Of a stretch of DNA of 64,000 bases, positions 1 to 6,495 are shown piece by piece. The notes under the pieces were generated by a model. That model had not been told where the DNA came from. It worked only from the letters and a program-made list of their open reading frames with translations, and did no database searches. Numbering within the stretch: the stretch's first letter is position 1; every line of letters starts with the position of its first letter. Made by a program: the position numbers and the translations under genes. The DNA is from Kingella potus (GTDB taxonomy: Bacteria > Pseudomonadota > Gammaproteobacteria > Burkholderiales > Neisseriaceae): contig NZ_UGJJ01000003.1 of the NCBI RefSeq assembly GCF_900451175.1, positions 1 through 64,000 of the forward strand, given 5' to 3'.

Positions 1-790
1 GAAGACCAGCACTTCGCCGCCGTCCTCTTTCACACGAATCGGCAATCCGTGCGCCGACTGCTTCGCGCAGGCCGTTAAAATCGAGATTGGAAATCAGGAT
101 GGTCGGGCGGCAGTTCTGATAGCGTTCGTTGAACACGTCGAACAGGGCGCGGCTTTCGGCATCCGTGCCGCTTTGCACGCCCACCTCGTCGATCACCAGC
201 AAATCATAGCCGCCGAATGCCGCGATAATCTGCGATTCGGTGTAGGCACTGCCGTAGCTTTTGGCTTCGCGTACCGTGCGGTTGAGTTCCGACACGCTGG
301 CAAACCGCGCCATACCGCCGCAATTGCGGATAACGTGGCGGGCAACGGCGCAGGCAAGGTGGGTTTTTCCCGTTCCCCGGGATTGCCCAGCAGGGGCGAG
401 ATTGCGGCCGCTGTGGCCTTGTGAAAACTCGTGCGCATAGGCTTTGATGCGCTCGATGTTGTAGCGTTGCGGCCGGTTGTCCGCATCCACGCAGTAGCCT
501 GCGACGGTGCGTTCGGCAAAGCGTTTGGGGATGCGTGCCATGCCGATACGCTGCTCGATGATCCTGCGCTGCTGCTCCGCCTGCCTTGCCGCAAGAGCCG
601 CCTCTTCGGCCTGCCTGCGCTGCTGCTCCGCCTCTTTCGCACACTCGGGACAGCCCTGCGTGTAGCGGCGGTAAACGCGCTCGGTGTAGTCCGTGCCGTG
701 CCTGTCGCAATGCTTTTGCGTTTCGCTGAGCGGGGTCAGCATGGCGGCCAGCGTATGGCTGCTTTTCATCATTTCGCCGACGGATTTCAC
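1..790 (-). CDS. DnaC/IstB-like ATPase, phage helicase loader (C-terminus outside window)
   Basis: The leftward frame starts at a GTG (790-788) overlapping the upstream stop as GTGA, with AAGGA 8 nt before it; ATG codons at 772 and 769 are alternatives. The N-terminal part has a Cys pair (CPEC) followed by a charged, Gln/Glu/Arg-rich probable coiled coil. An AAA+ core follows: GTGKTHLAC, then the sensor/arginine-rich RFASVSELNRTVREAK, then Walker B LLVIDEVG. This is the layout of DnaC-type loaders that bring replicative helicase to a phage origin. Just before GTGKT the protein reads APAGQSR, whereas the +1 frame reads PLLGNP, the expected start of the P-loop. That suggests two compensating indels in C and G runs (around 378-396), or sequencing error. 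The gene continues past base 1. Confidence 0.8.
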   Translation of the reverse strand, partial: MKSVGEMMKSSHTLAAMLTPLSETQKHCDRHGTDYTERVYRRYTQGCPECAKEAEQQRRQAEEAALAARQAEQQRRIIEQRIGMARIPKRFAERTVAGYCVDADNRPQRYNIERIKAYAHEFSQGHSGRNLAPAGQSRGTGKTHLACAVARHVIRNCGGMARFASVSELNRTVREAKSYGSAYTESQIIAAFGGYDLLVIDEVGVQSGTDAESRALFDVFNERYQNCRPTILISNLDFNGLREAVGARIADSCERGRRRSAGL

Positions 791-1719
791 AACACGTCCT
801 TCGCTAAAAACGCCCCGCCGACGGTGTGGATGGGCGTGTCTTTGACGGAGTTTCCACGCACGGCCGGATTGCGGTGTTCGTGCAGCCACTGTGCACAAAA
901 ACCCACCCAGCCGCGTTCGCAACACAGCGTCAATGCCTGTTCCAGCGACAAACCCGCACGGTTTGCCTCCCGCTCCAAGCCATCCAGCGCGGTTTTCGTC
1001 AGCGTGGCCGAACGCTTGTCCCTGCGCACCGCCAGATAATCCCGCGCCAAATCCCCGTCTATGCCCCGATCGGCCAAGAGGTTCAGCGCATCCAGCTCAC
1101 GCCGTGCGGCGGAAGGTTGGCGTTTGGCAGGCTTGGCAGGTCTCGGCGGTGCGGCAGGTTTTTCAGACGGCCTGTCTGCAAGACTTTCCGAAGGTCGGTT
1201 GGCAGACACACAACGCGCCTCGCGCGTAATATTTCTGTTGTAATCTACTGCTGTAGTCTTCTGGTAGTCTTCTGTTCTTATATACGAATGTTGATTTTGC
1301 ATTTCGTCGGCTGTTGATTCCTCACTTCCCGAATGTTGCTTTTGCATTTCGGGGCTGTTGCTTTTGCATTTCGGGGCTGTTGATTCCCCACTTCCCGAAT
1401 GTTGCAGCATCAGCGCATCAAAAGCGTCCAAATCCAATCGGTAGTAAATCCGGTGTTCGATACGTTTTTCCGTTTCAACCAACACCCCCCGCTCGCGCAG
1501 CTTGGCGCGCGCGGTGCGCTGCTCCTGCACGCTCAATCCCGTTTCCATTTCAATCTCTTCGGCGGTGCGGTAAATGCCCAAATCGCTCTCGCCTTTGTCG
1601 TTCCAGTAGAAGAAATGGGAAAACAGAATCGACGCATTCACGCCGCCCAGCGGCTTGGCAAGCTGCGGGAAATAGGCAATCGGCCTGCCGTGCAGCTTCA
1701 ACATTTCAGACGGCCTCAT
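787..1719 (-). CDS. Phage replisome organizer with DnaT-like C-terminal domain
   Basis: 310 aa. The N-terminal part (about 1-105) reads as a winged-helix replication-initiator domain (TAEEIEMETGLSVQEQRTA). A low-complexity linker follows (about 105-200), rich in Gln, Ser, Pro and Lys. A C-terminal segment (about 205-285, AVRRDKRSATLTKTALDGL and CCERGWVGFCAQW) is typical of DnaT/GntR-like replication proteins. It probably binds the phage origin and recruits the DnaC-like loader encoded immediately downstream, whose start overlaps this stop. The linker contains near-repeated blocks (QHSGS.EST, KCKSNS/MQKQHS) from short direct DNA repeats at 1311-1405. Function is inferred from domain order and the replication cassette context. 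Confidence 0.75.
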   Translation of the reverse strand: MRPSEMLKLHGRPIAYFPQLAKPLGGVNASILFSHFFYWNDKGESDLGIYRTAEEIEMETGLSVQEQRTARAKLRERGVLVETEKRIEHRIYYRLDLDAFDALMLQHSGSGESTAPKCKSNSPEMQKQHSGSEESTADEMQNQHSYIRTEDYQKTTAVDYNRNITREARCVSANRPSESLADRPSEKPAAPPRPAKPAKRQPSAARRELDALNLLADRGIDGDLARDYLAVRRDKRSATLTKTALDGLEREANRAGLSLEQALTLCCERGWVGFCAQWLHEHRNPAVRGNSVKDTPIHTVGGAFLAKDVL

Positions 1720-2003
1720 AGCCCGCTCCTTCCGTTTTCCAGCGTCAGATGGTAAACATTCGTCAGATTTTGGCCGTGTCCGATTTTCCGTTTTTCAATC
1801 CGTAAAAAACCGTATTCCTCCAGCCAGCGGATATGGTTGATTACCGCCCTGCTCGAACACTCCGCCGCCTCGGCCACGGAAGCATAGGAAGGCCGGCATT
1901 CCCCCCTGTCATTGGCCTGATCGGCCAGCTTCAGCAACACCAGCTTGCGGATGGCATTGCCCACTTTCAGGCTCATGGCTTTCGCCGTTAAAGACATACT
2001 CAT
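1716..2003 (-). CDS. Winged helix-turn-helix phage replication protein
   Basis: 95 aa. The start ATG (2003) follows GGGAGTTGAAGC and overlaps the end of the upstream frameshifted gene as ATGA. The sequence KLVLLKLADQANDRGECRPS, then a helix-turn-helix (ASVAEAAECSSRAVINHIRW) and a wing (EYGFLRIEKRKIGHGQNLT) match the helix-turn-helix proteins encoded beside phage DnaT/DnaC genes. It overlaps the next gene by 4 nt, so it is translationally coupled within the leftward replication operon. Whether it regulates or joins the initiation complex cannot be told from sequence. Confidence 0.75.
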   Translation of the reverse strand: MSMSLTAKAMSLKVGNAIRKLVLLKLADQANDRGECRPSYASVAEAAECSSRAVINHIRWLEEYGFLRIEKRKIGHGQNLTNVYHLTLENGRSGL

Positions 2004-2223
2004 GCTTCAACTCCCATCGAATAGCGCACATAACGCGCCCCGTTGTTTTCTTCGCCCGCGCGGGCAATCACCACCCGCGCCCTTCCAATTCGGTAATCCG
2101 CGCGGCAAGCTGCGTAATGCCAAACTTCGCATAGGCTTCAAAACTCGTAACCGAGCCGCCCGCCTGCAAATATTCCAACAAACGCGCACACTGGCTGTTG
2201 CGCTTCAAAGGTTTCAAGGGCAT
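2000..2223 (-). pseudogene. Small winged-helix phage protein disrupted by a -1 frameshift
   Basis: The ATG at 2223 follows a strong GAGGAGG site. The frame reads 51 codons, ending TELEGRGW, and hits TGA at 2070-2068. Restoring one G to the run just before the stop (GGGTGGTG to GGGGTGGTG) continues the reading as GRGVVIARAGEENNGARYVR and ends in a TGA overlapping the next ATG, exactly as the neighbouring genes are coupled. The intact product would be about 74 aa with a small DNA-binding fold (SFEAYAKFGITQLAARITEL). It is either a true pseudogene, a programmed or phase-variable G tract, or a homopolymer error. Confidence 0.65.
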
Positions 2224-2270
2224 AATTTCCTCCTCAATTTCATTGAGTGAAGTGATATAGTTCTTTCGTT

Positions 2271-2297
2271 CCCCCGACCCGTTCGGGGGCTTTTTTT
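2271..2297 (+). terminator. Rho-independent terminator oriented rightward
   Basis: CCCCCGA and TCGGGGG form a 7-bp stem with a 5-nt loop, followed by CTTTTTTT on the plus strand. No plus-strand gene lies immediately to its left, so it may stop an unrecognised rightward or antisense transcript that opposes the leftward replication operon. Confidence 0.6.
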
Positions 2298-2390
2298 GCC
2301 GTCTGTCCGTGCCGTCAAGCGTCTGTCCGCTTTGTCATTCATCCGTGTAGAATCGAAGTTCCACCAACAACCCTCCACGGAGAATTTGAA

Positions 2391-2579
2391 ATGAATGAAT
2401 CTGCTTACAATCAGGCCGTAGAAATCGCCAAAGCAGCCATACAGGCCAAGCCCGACATGTTTCTGAAAGGCTCGCAGCCCGTCTTCATCAAGCAAAGCGC
2501 GCAAACCATCGCCGACTTTATCGAACAAACCGCGCTTCACTTGGAAGCAGTGCGCGAACGCTTGGAAAAAGAGCGGTAA
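2391..2579 (+). CDS. Small phage protein of unknown function (62 aa)
   Basis: 62 aa, acidic and amphipathic, mostly helical by composition (AYNQAVEIAKAAIQAKPDMF; LEAVRERLEKER). A GGAG site lies 8-9 nt before the ATG. It is the only rightward gene inside the leftward block, and it overlaps by 43 nt at its 3' end with the convergent gene 2537-2719. The first half resembles the small proteins often seen beside phage repressors, but I do not recognise a family. Confidence 0.55.
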   Translation: MNESAYNQAVEIAKAAIQAKPDMFLKGSQPVFIKQSAQTIADFIEQTALHLEAVRERLEKER

Positions 2580-2719
2580 TCCTCCAGCCACAGCAAAGCG
2601 TTTTCCAGCGACAAAAGCACATCAAACGGCGCAGCCTTGCTTTGGCGCGCCTTCTTCCACGCCAGCTTCTCCAAACGCTTGCGCTCTTTCTTTTTCAGCT
2701 TCAACCGCTTCGTCTCCAT
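2537..2719 (-). CDS. Small basic phage protein of unknown function (60 aa)
   Basis: 60 aa, strongly basic N-terminus (METKRLKLKKKERKRLEKLA), helical. The start is supported by GGAGGTGTGAG directly upstream and by its position one base after the stop of the YdaS-like gene, so it is the second gene of the leftward early operon. The 3' end overlaps the opposing gene 2391-2579. A nucleic-acid-binding role is possible from charge but unproven. Confidence 0.55.
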   Translation of the reverse strand: METKRLKLKKKERKRLEKLAWKKARQSKAAPFDVLLSLENALLWLEDYRSFSKRSRTASK

Positions 2720-2720
2720 C

Positions 2721-2942
2721 TCACACCTCCTTCAATTCAGGCCAAATCTCGTGCCAGTCGTCAGGCCGCAGGTCTTTGCGCGAAACCAGCCCGCCCGTCG
2801 CCTGCTCGATTTTCGGGCAATATTTCGGCGGCATTTTTCTGTGTCCGTTTTTGACTTGCCATAAAAACGCGGGACTGACTCCCACTTTTTTTGACAACTC
2901 GGAGGCGGAAACTCCGCCGCTCAAATAATCAATTAATTTCAT
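2721..2942 (-). CDS. YdaS/Cro-type antirepressor regulator
   Basis: 73 aa from the ATG at 2942. The sequence LSKKVGVSPAFLWQVKNGHR is a clear helix-turn-helix, and the C-terminal YCPKIEQATGGLVSRKDLRPDD is the signature of the YdaS_antitoxin/Cro-like family. Such proteins are the first gene leftward of phage CI repressors and act as Cro, switching on the early genes. It is transcribed divergently from the CI-like gene across the operator region 2943-3054, and leads the operon for replication genes. The family is also described as the antitoxin of YdaS-YdaT; no YdaT partner is seen here. Confidence 0.8.
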   Translation of the reverse strand: MKLIDYLSGGVSASELSKKVGVSPAFLWQVKNGHRKMPPKYCPKIEQATGGLVSRKDLRPDDWHEIWPELKEV

Positions 2943-3054
2943 ATAGCATTGCTTCTTATTTAATGCGAGATAGTATAGCAAAGATACGACAAGAATAGTA
3001 GCCTTGTTATTTTTAGCAATGCTTAAAATTGTTAAAAATGACAAGGAGACAAAA
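2943..3054. promoter_or_regulatory. Divergent cI/cro operator-promoter region
   Basis: This AT-rich gap separates the leftward YdaS-like and rightward CI-like genes. AGCATTGCT at 2945-2953 and its exact reverse complement AGCAATGCT at 3015-3023 are candidate operator half sites. Between them lies ATAGCAAAGAT (2975-2985); the overlapping words of this site recur, inverted, at 7177-7187 and 7203-7213 upstream of another prophage operon. The CI gene has AAGGAG 8 nt before its ATG. Confidence 0.65.
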
Positions 3055-3717
3055 ATGAATAGATTAGAACGGGTTAAAACCCTTATTGAAGAAAACTATA
3101 ACGGTAATCAGACAGAATTTGCCCGCGCCATCGGCAAAGCGGCGGCACAGGTAAATCAATGGGTAAACGGATACCGCAATATCGGCGACGGTGCGGCAGC
3201 CAATATAGAAACCGCCCTAGACCTTCCGCGCGGCTGGCTCGACGGCGAAGCGGGGCACGCCTACCGCAGCGACACCCCCGTTGTCCGTGCGGGCTGGCTT
3301 TCCGTCCCCCGTCTGGCCGCCACCGGCGAAATGGGCGCGGGCATCGAAGCCGACGATCCCGATGCCGTGATTGATTTTGTCGTTGTTGCCCGCGCCTGGG
3401 CCAAACAGCAATTCGGCGGCAGCCTCGACAGCCTGCGCGTCATCAACGCCAAAGGCGACAGCATGGAAGACACCATCTCCGACGGCGACATCGTTTTTGC
3501 CGACAGCTCCGTCTGCTGCTACGAAGGCGACGGCATCTACGTCATCGCCACCGCCTCCGGCCTGCGCATCAAACGCCTGCAAGCACTCATCGGCGGCGGC
3601 CTCAACATCATTTCCGACAACAAAGCCTACCCCGTGGAAACCATCCCCCCCGAAAGCCTCGAACACATCCGCATCTGCGGCCGCGTCAAAGGCCGCTGGA
3701 CGCTGGGTACGTTTTGA
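3055..3717 (+). CDS. CI-like phage repressor, S24/LexA-type autopeptidase
   Basis: 220 aa. The N-terminal helix-turn-helix spans about 15-45 (NQTEFARAIGKAAAQVNQWV). The C-terminal S24 peptidase domain contains NAKGDSMEDTISDGD, with the catalytic serine in GDSM, and the general-base lysine in ASGLRIKRL. SOS-induced, RecA-stimulated self-cleavage between the domains is expected from this family. The start at 3055 follows AAGGAGACAAAA. It sits divergently from the YdaS-like gene and probably maintains lysogeny by binding 2943-3054 and perhaps 7140-7250. The catalytic dyad appears intact. Confidence 0.9.
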   Translation: MNRLERVKTLIEENYNGNQTEFARAIGKAAAQVNQWVNGYRNIGDGAAANIETALDLPRGWLDGEAGHAYRSDTPVVRAGWLSVPRLAATGEMGAGIEADDPDAVIDFVVVARAWAKQQFGGSLDSLRVINAKGDSMEDTISDGDIVFADSSVCCYEGDGIYVIATASGLRIKRLQALIGGGLNIISDNKAYPVETIPPESLEHIRICGRVKGRWTLGTF

Positions 3718-3768
3718 GCCGGCGAACAAACCCGTTAAAGTTTCTTTGGCTTAATCAGGAGAATTAAT

Positions 3769-4689
3769 ATGGCTGCATCAACCGCCGCAAACGAACATAT
3801 TTACCAACTTCCCGCTTCACTTTATTTCCGCACAGATCGTCCGGTGCAAATCGGAGAATTGGTTACGTCTTTGCAGTCTTTGGAAAAAATAACTGCCAGA
3901 ATGCCCAAGCTGCTGGGAACAATCGCAAATGTTCAGGTATTGCGCACCGAGCTGTTGGTAAACGAAATTCAGGCCGGCAGCATTTGGGAAGATTTCATCG
4001 TTTCCGTCGTATTCGGCAATGAAGAGGAGATGATAAAATTCAGCAAATATATGAACGGAGTTTTAAGGGAGCATCCTGTGGAAATTGGCAGCATACTAAT
4101 CGGGGGGATGCTGGTTTTTGGCATTTATAAAGCGATTGCGTGGGCAAAGGGCGATTCGTCAAAAGATGCCAACCACATTGAAATAAAAAACAATACTATT
4201 ATTCAGATTGGCGCGGAAACGGTTGAAAAGTCCCCGGAGCAATTTGTTGAAATAATCAAATCAACCGTGGGAGCGCACAAAAGCATAGCCAAAGAGGCTG
4301 TAAACGTGATTGCACCTGCCAAGAAAGAAAAAGGAAGCAGCATAAGTTTTGGAGGGAAAAACGAAGACTTGCCGACACTTGATGCGGGCTTAATCGAATC
4401 CGTACCCGGCTCGTTGAATATTGATCCGGAATCGTCATCGCGCGATTTCTACGATATTGATTTAAACATACGCAAATTAAACCGCGACGGCGATACAGGC
4501 TGGGAGGCACTTATGCCGCCGCATATTACCAGACGCTTGAAATTAACATTTGCAGATGGAATTTCCCATGAAGACATTGACGGGAAGTTCGAGTTTCGCG
4601 CCGATGTAAAAGTCTTCTACAAGCCGCAAGGGCGGAGCAGGACACTTACTCCGTATGAAATTATGCTGATTTCATTGGTTGAAAACTAA
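3769..4689 (+). CDS. Membrane-anchored protein of unknown function beside the repressor
   Basis: 306 aa, not recognised. It starts at ATG 3769 after AGGAGAATTAAT. About 1-100 looks soluble. A single hydrophobic segment follows (VEIGSILIGGMLVFGIYKAI, about 104-125), then a charged soluble region ending in KVFYKPQGRSRTLTPYEIML. Base composition is more AT-rich than its neighbours, and it is closed by a strong terminator at 4715-4738. Its place directly behind the repressor, where lysogeny-expressed cargo is common, makes superinfection exclusion or phage defence a reasonable guess, but nothing in the sequence proves it. Confidence 0.7.
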   Translation: MAASTAANEHIYQLPASLYFRTDRPVQIGELVTSLQSLEKITARMPKLLGTIANVQVLRTELLVNEIQAGSIWEDFIVSVVFGNEEEMIKFSKYMNGVLREHPVEIGSILIGGMLVFGIYKAIAWAKGDSSKDANHIEIKNNTIIQIGAETVEKSPEQFVEIIKSTVGAHKSIAKEAVNVIAPAKKEKGSSISFGGKNEDLPTLDAGLIESVPGSLNIDPESSSRDFYDIDLNIRKLNRDGDTGWEALMPPHITRRLKLTFADGISHEDIDGKFEFRADVKVFYKPQGRSRTLTPYEIMLISLVEN

Positions 4690-4714
4690 GCTCCCTGCTT
4701 TAGCCACAAAAAAG

Positions 4715-4738
4715 CCACGGAAAATCCGTGGTTTTTTT
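4715..4738 (+). terminator. Rho-independent terminator after the 306-aa gene
   Basis: CCACGG and CCGTGG pair across an AAAAT loop and are followed by seven T. It separates the repressor-linked gene from the tiny-peptide module that starts with its own promoter at 4749. Confidence 0.85.
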
Positions 4739-4748
4739 GCAAAAGTGC

Positions 4749-4777
4749 TTGCATATTATTCTAATGTGTATTAGAAT
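4749..4777 (+). promoter_or_regulatory. Promoter with palindromic operator, module 1
   Basis: TTGCAT (4749-4754) and TAGAAT (4772-4777) are separated by 17 nt. A perfect palindrome ATTCTAAT-GTGT-ATTAGAAT (4758-4777) covers the spacer and the -10 box, so a bound repressor would block the promoter. The preceding AAAAGTGC is also found ahead of the second promoter at 5239. A candidate binder is the ribbon-helix-helix-like protein encoded downstream. Confidence 0.65.
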
Positions 4778-4856
4778 TATCCCTGTTGTGAAGAGCAACA
4801 AAGGAAAAGCCCCCAAACCTGATAATTCGGGGGCGTTACACAGGAAGGATTACCCG

Positions 4857-4922
4857 ATGAGTACCTTCATCAAAGTAATTTTTCTGGTGTTATTCTTGCT
4901 GATGTGGCAATCAGCTTGGTAA
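4857..4922 (+). CDS. Tiny hydrophobic peptide, module 1
   Basis: 21 codons: a short polar start (MSTFIK), one hydrophobic segment (VIFLVLFLLMW) and a short tail. CAGGAAGGAT lies just upstream of ATG 4857. Between promoter and start is a hairpin GCCCCC...GGGGGC (about 4809-4834). Size, hydrophobicity and a structured leader resemble type I toxin peptides or leader peptides, but no antisense RNA is demonstrated. A matching module with a different tiny peptide follows at 5239-5652. Confidence 0.5.
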   Translation: MSTFIKVIFLVLFLLMWQSAW

Positions 4923-4998
4923 CGTAGTACCAGACAGGGGGAGTTGCCGCTCCTCCTGCTTCCGCCTAATATACAAAACCTTTGCTGGAAAATCAATC

Positions 4999-5184
4999 AT
5001 GGAAACGAAAAAATACGACCAAGCCGCCTACAACCGCAAAAGCCGCGAGAAACACGGCATACGCCAGAAGTCTTTTGCGCTCGACCCCGACACCATAGCC
5101 CTACTGGAGCGGCTGGCGGCAGAACGCGGCGAAACCCAAACCGCCGTATTCAAAGCAGCCTTGAATAAATTGGCAGAAGGTTGA
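4999..5184 (+). CDS. Ribbon-helix-helix-like small protein, module 1
   Basis: 61 aa. A basic start (KKYDQAAYNRKSREKHGI) is followed by a strand-like KSFALDPDTIALLERLAAE and a helix pair RGETQTAVFKAALNKLAEG, the pattern of ribbon-helix-helix (Arc/CopG-like) DNA-binding proteins. The layout matches the 60-aa protein at 5470-5652, although identity is low. It is probably cotranscribed with the tiny peptide at 4857 and may repress the palindromic promoter at 4749-4777. The transcript ends at the hairpin 5201-5224. Confidence 0.65.
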   Translation: METKKYDQAAYNRKSREKHGIRQKSFALDPDTIALLERLAAERGETQTAVFKAALNKLAEG

Positions 5185-5200
5185 GCCGCCGCAAAAGCGA

Positions 5201-5224
5201 AAAGCCCCGTAAATACGGGGCTTT
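5201..5224 (+). terminator. Hairpin terminator between the two modules
   Basis: AAAGCCCCGT and ACGGGGCTTT form a 10-bp stem with an AAAT loop. The flanking A and T runs are short, so termination may work from either side. Confidence 0.7.
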
Positions 5225-5238
5225 CACGCAGAAAGTGC

Positions 5239-5267
5239 TTGCTTAAATTAGTAAGCTAGGCTATAAT
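5239..5267 (+). promoter_or_regulatory. Sigma-70 promoter with inverted repeat, module 2
   Basis: TTGCTT (5239-5244) and TATAAT (5262-5267) are spaced by 17 nt. GCTTA (5241-5245) and TAAGC (5252-5256) form an inverted repeat in the spacer. The upstream GAAAGTGC matches the AAAAGTGC of the first module promoter, so the two promoters look like diverged duplicates. Confidence 0.7.
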
Positions 5268-5351
5268 ACATCCCATCGGTTGAACAAGAACCGATAGGAC
5301 AAACGCCCAACCTGCAATCCTGCTTTAAGGGCACTTTCAGGAGAATGAAAA

Positions 5352-5405
5352 ATGAAATGGCTCATTTTTATTCTTCTCATGGTTTTATCGGCTAACGCCT
5401 ATTAA
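5352..5405 (+). CDS. Tiny hydrophobic peptide, module 2
   Basis: 17 codons: MKW followed by a hydrophobic stretch (LIFILLMVLSANAY). CAGGAGAATGA lies just upstream of ATG 5352. The leader from the 5262 promoter contains ATCGGTT...AACCGAT, a 7-bp hairpin. Position, size and hydrophobic character mirror the 21-aa peptide at 4857. The end resembles a signal-peptide cleavage motif (ANA-Y), so a secreted or leader-peptide role is an alternative to a toxin. Confidence 0.5.
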   Translation: MKWLIFILLMVLSANAY

Positions 5406-5469
5406 CCTTTGAGAAGCGGCGGGGTGGTAACGACACCCTGCCGTTACTCAAAATCTTAAAGGAATCATC

Positions 5470-5652
5470 ATGGCACTGTCAAGACACGAAATCCAAAAGA
5501 AATCCGACCAAAAGCGCGGTGTAAAAAACAAAGCCTTCAAAATGAAGCTGGAAGACATCGCGCTAATCGAGGAAACCGCCCAAAGGCTGGGCATCAGCCA
5601 AATCGACCTGGTTGTCCGCGCCGTGCGCGAATACGCCGAACGCAAGCCCTAG
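5470..5652 (+). CDS. Ribbon-helix-helix-like small protein, module 2
   Basis: 60 aa with AAAGGAATCATC before ATG 5470. A basic start (RHEIQKKSDQKRGVKNKAF) is followed by KMKLEDIALIEETAQRLGIS and QIDLVVRAVREYAE, the strand-helix-helix order of ribbon-helix-helix regulators. It corresponds in position and architecture to the 61-aa protein at 4999-5184. Autoregulation of the promoter at 5239-5267 is likely by analogy with the family. It could also be the antitoxin-like half of a pair with the upstream peptide, which is an inference only. Confidence 0.65.
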   Translation: MALSRHEIQKKSDQKRGVKNKAFKMKLEDIALIEETAQRLGISQIDLVVRAVREYAERKP

Positions 5653-5742
5653 CCCGCAGGCCGCCTGAAAGTAAAAACAGTTGCGCCGGCATTTAAAAAC
5701 AGGATAATTTCAGTAACTTTTTCATTTTTTTCAGGAGGCCGC

Positions 5743-6495
5743 ATGAAGCCAAACATCGAAAGCGGGGTAATCGCCCTAAGCGTTTCAATGCCCGACGCAA
5801 CACAGCGGCTTACCCCTGAAACCACCCCCGCCGCCGCAGTAGGCAAGCTGTTTGCCCAAATGGTGGAACTGCTCAAAAGCAAAGACATTGCGCCGCAGGA
5901 AATACTGTTTGCAGGCGTAACAGAGGGCTGCACGCAGCTTGCAGTCAGGGTGCCCGCAGGCAAAGAAACCGCGATTGCAGCCGCCTTAATGTCCAAAAGC
6001 GAAACAGATTTGGCCGGTATCAAAAAAACCCTTTCGCATTACGGCCTGTGCGCCAAAATACACACAGCGGACGGATTTGTCCGCAGCCTGATTCCCGAAA
6101 CCAAGCCCGAAACCTACGAATACGAAGTCTTCCAAGAAGAAACATTCAGGGGCAAAGTCATCAACATCGGCGGCAAAGACGAAACCGTTCCCATGAAGCT
6201 GCTCACCGAAAACGGCGAAGTCAGCCTTACCATCGACAGCACCGACCTTGCCCGCCGTATCGGCGCACACCTGTTTGACTACATCGAATGCACCGGCAGC
6301 GGCCTGCTGAAACTCGATGCCCACAGCCTCAAATGGCAGCCCGTGGGCGGCAGATTCAAAATACACAGCTTTGAAGTCTTACCCGAAGCCGATTATGACG
6401 CATTTTTAGCAAAATTCCGCCTGATTGATTCCGAGTGGGGGCGCACCGCCGACCCAATCCAGAAAATCGAAGCCATAAGGAGCGGCAGCTTATGA
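5743..6495 (+). CDS. Unknown protein paired with PIN-domain gene
   Basis: 250 aa, unrecognised, no membrane segment. ATG 5743 follows CAGGAGGCCGC. The N-terminal third is Ala-rich; the C-terminal part contains a strand-rich segment (FRGKVINIGGKDETVPMKLL) and a charged end. The stop overlaps the start of the PIN gene (ATGA), so the two are translationally coupled. It is far larger than a usual VapB antitoxin, so if it neutralises the PIN protein this would be an atypical pair. No DNA-binding motif is evident. Confidence 0.7.
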   Translation: MKPNIESGVIALSVSMPDATQRLTPETTPAAAVGKLFAQMVELLKSKDIAPQEILFAGVTEGCTQLAVRVPAGKETAIAAALMSKSETDLAGIKKTLSHYGLCAKIHTADGFVRSLIPETKPETYEYEVFQEETFRGKVINIGGKDETVPMKLLTENGEVSLTIDSTDLARRIGAHLFDYIECTGSGLLKLDAHSLKWQPVGGRFKIHSFEVLPEADYDAFLAKFRLIDSEWGRTADPIQKIEAIRSGSL

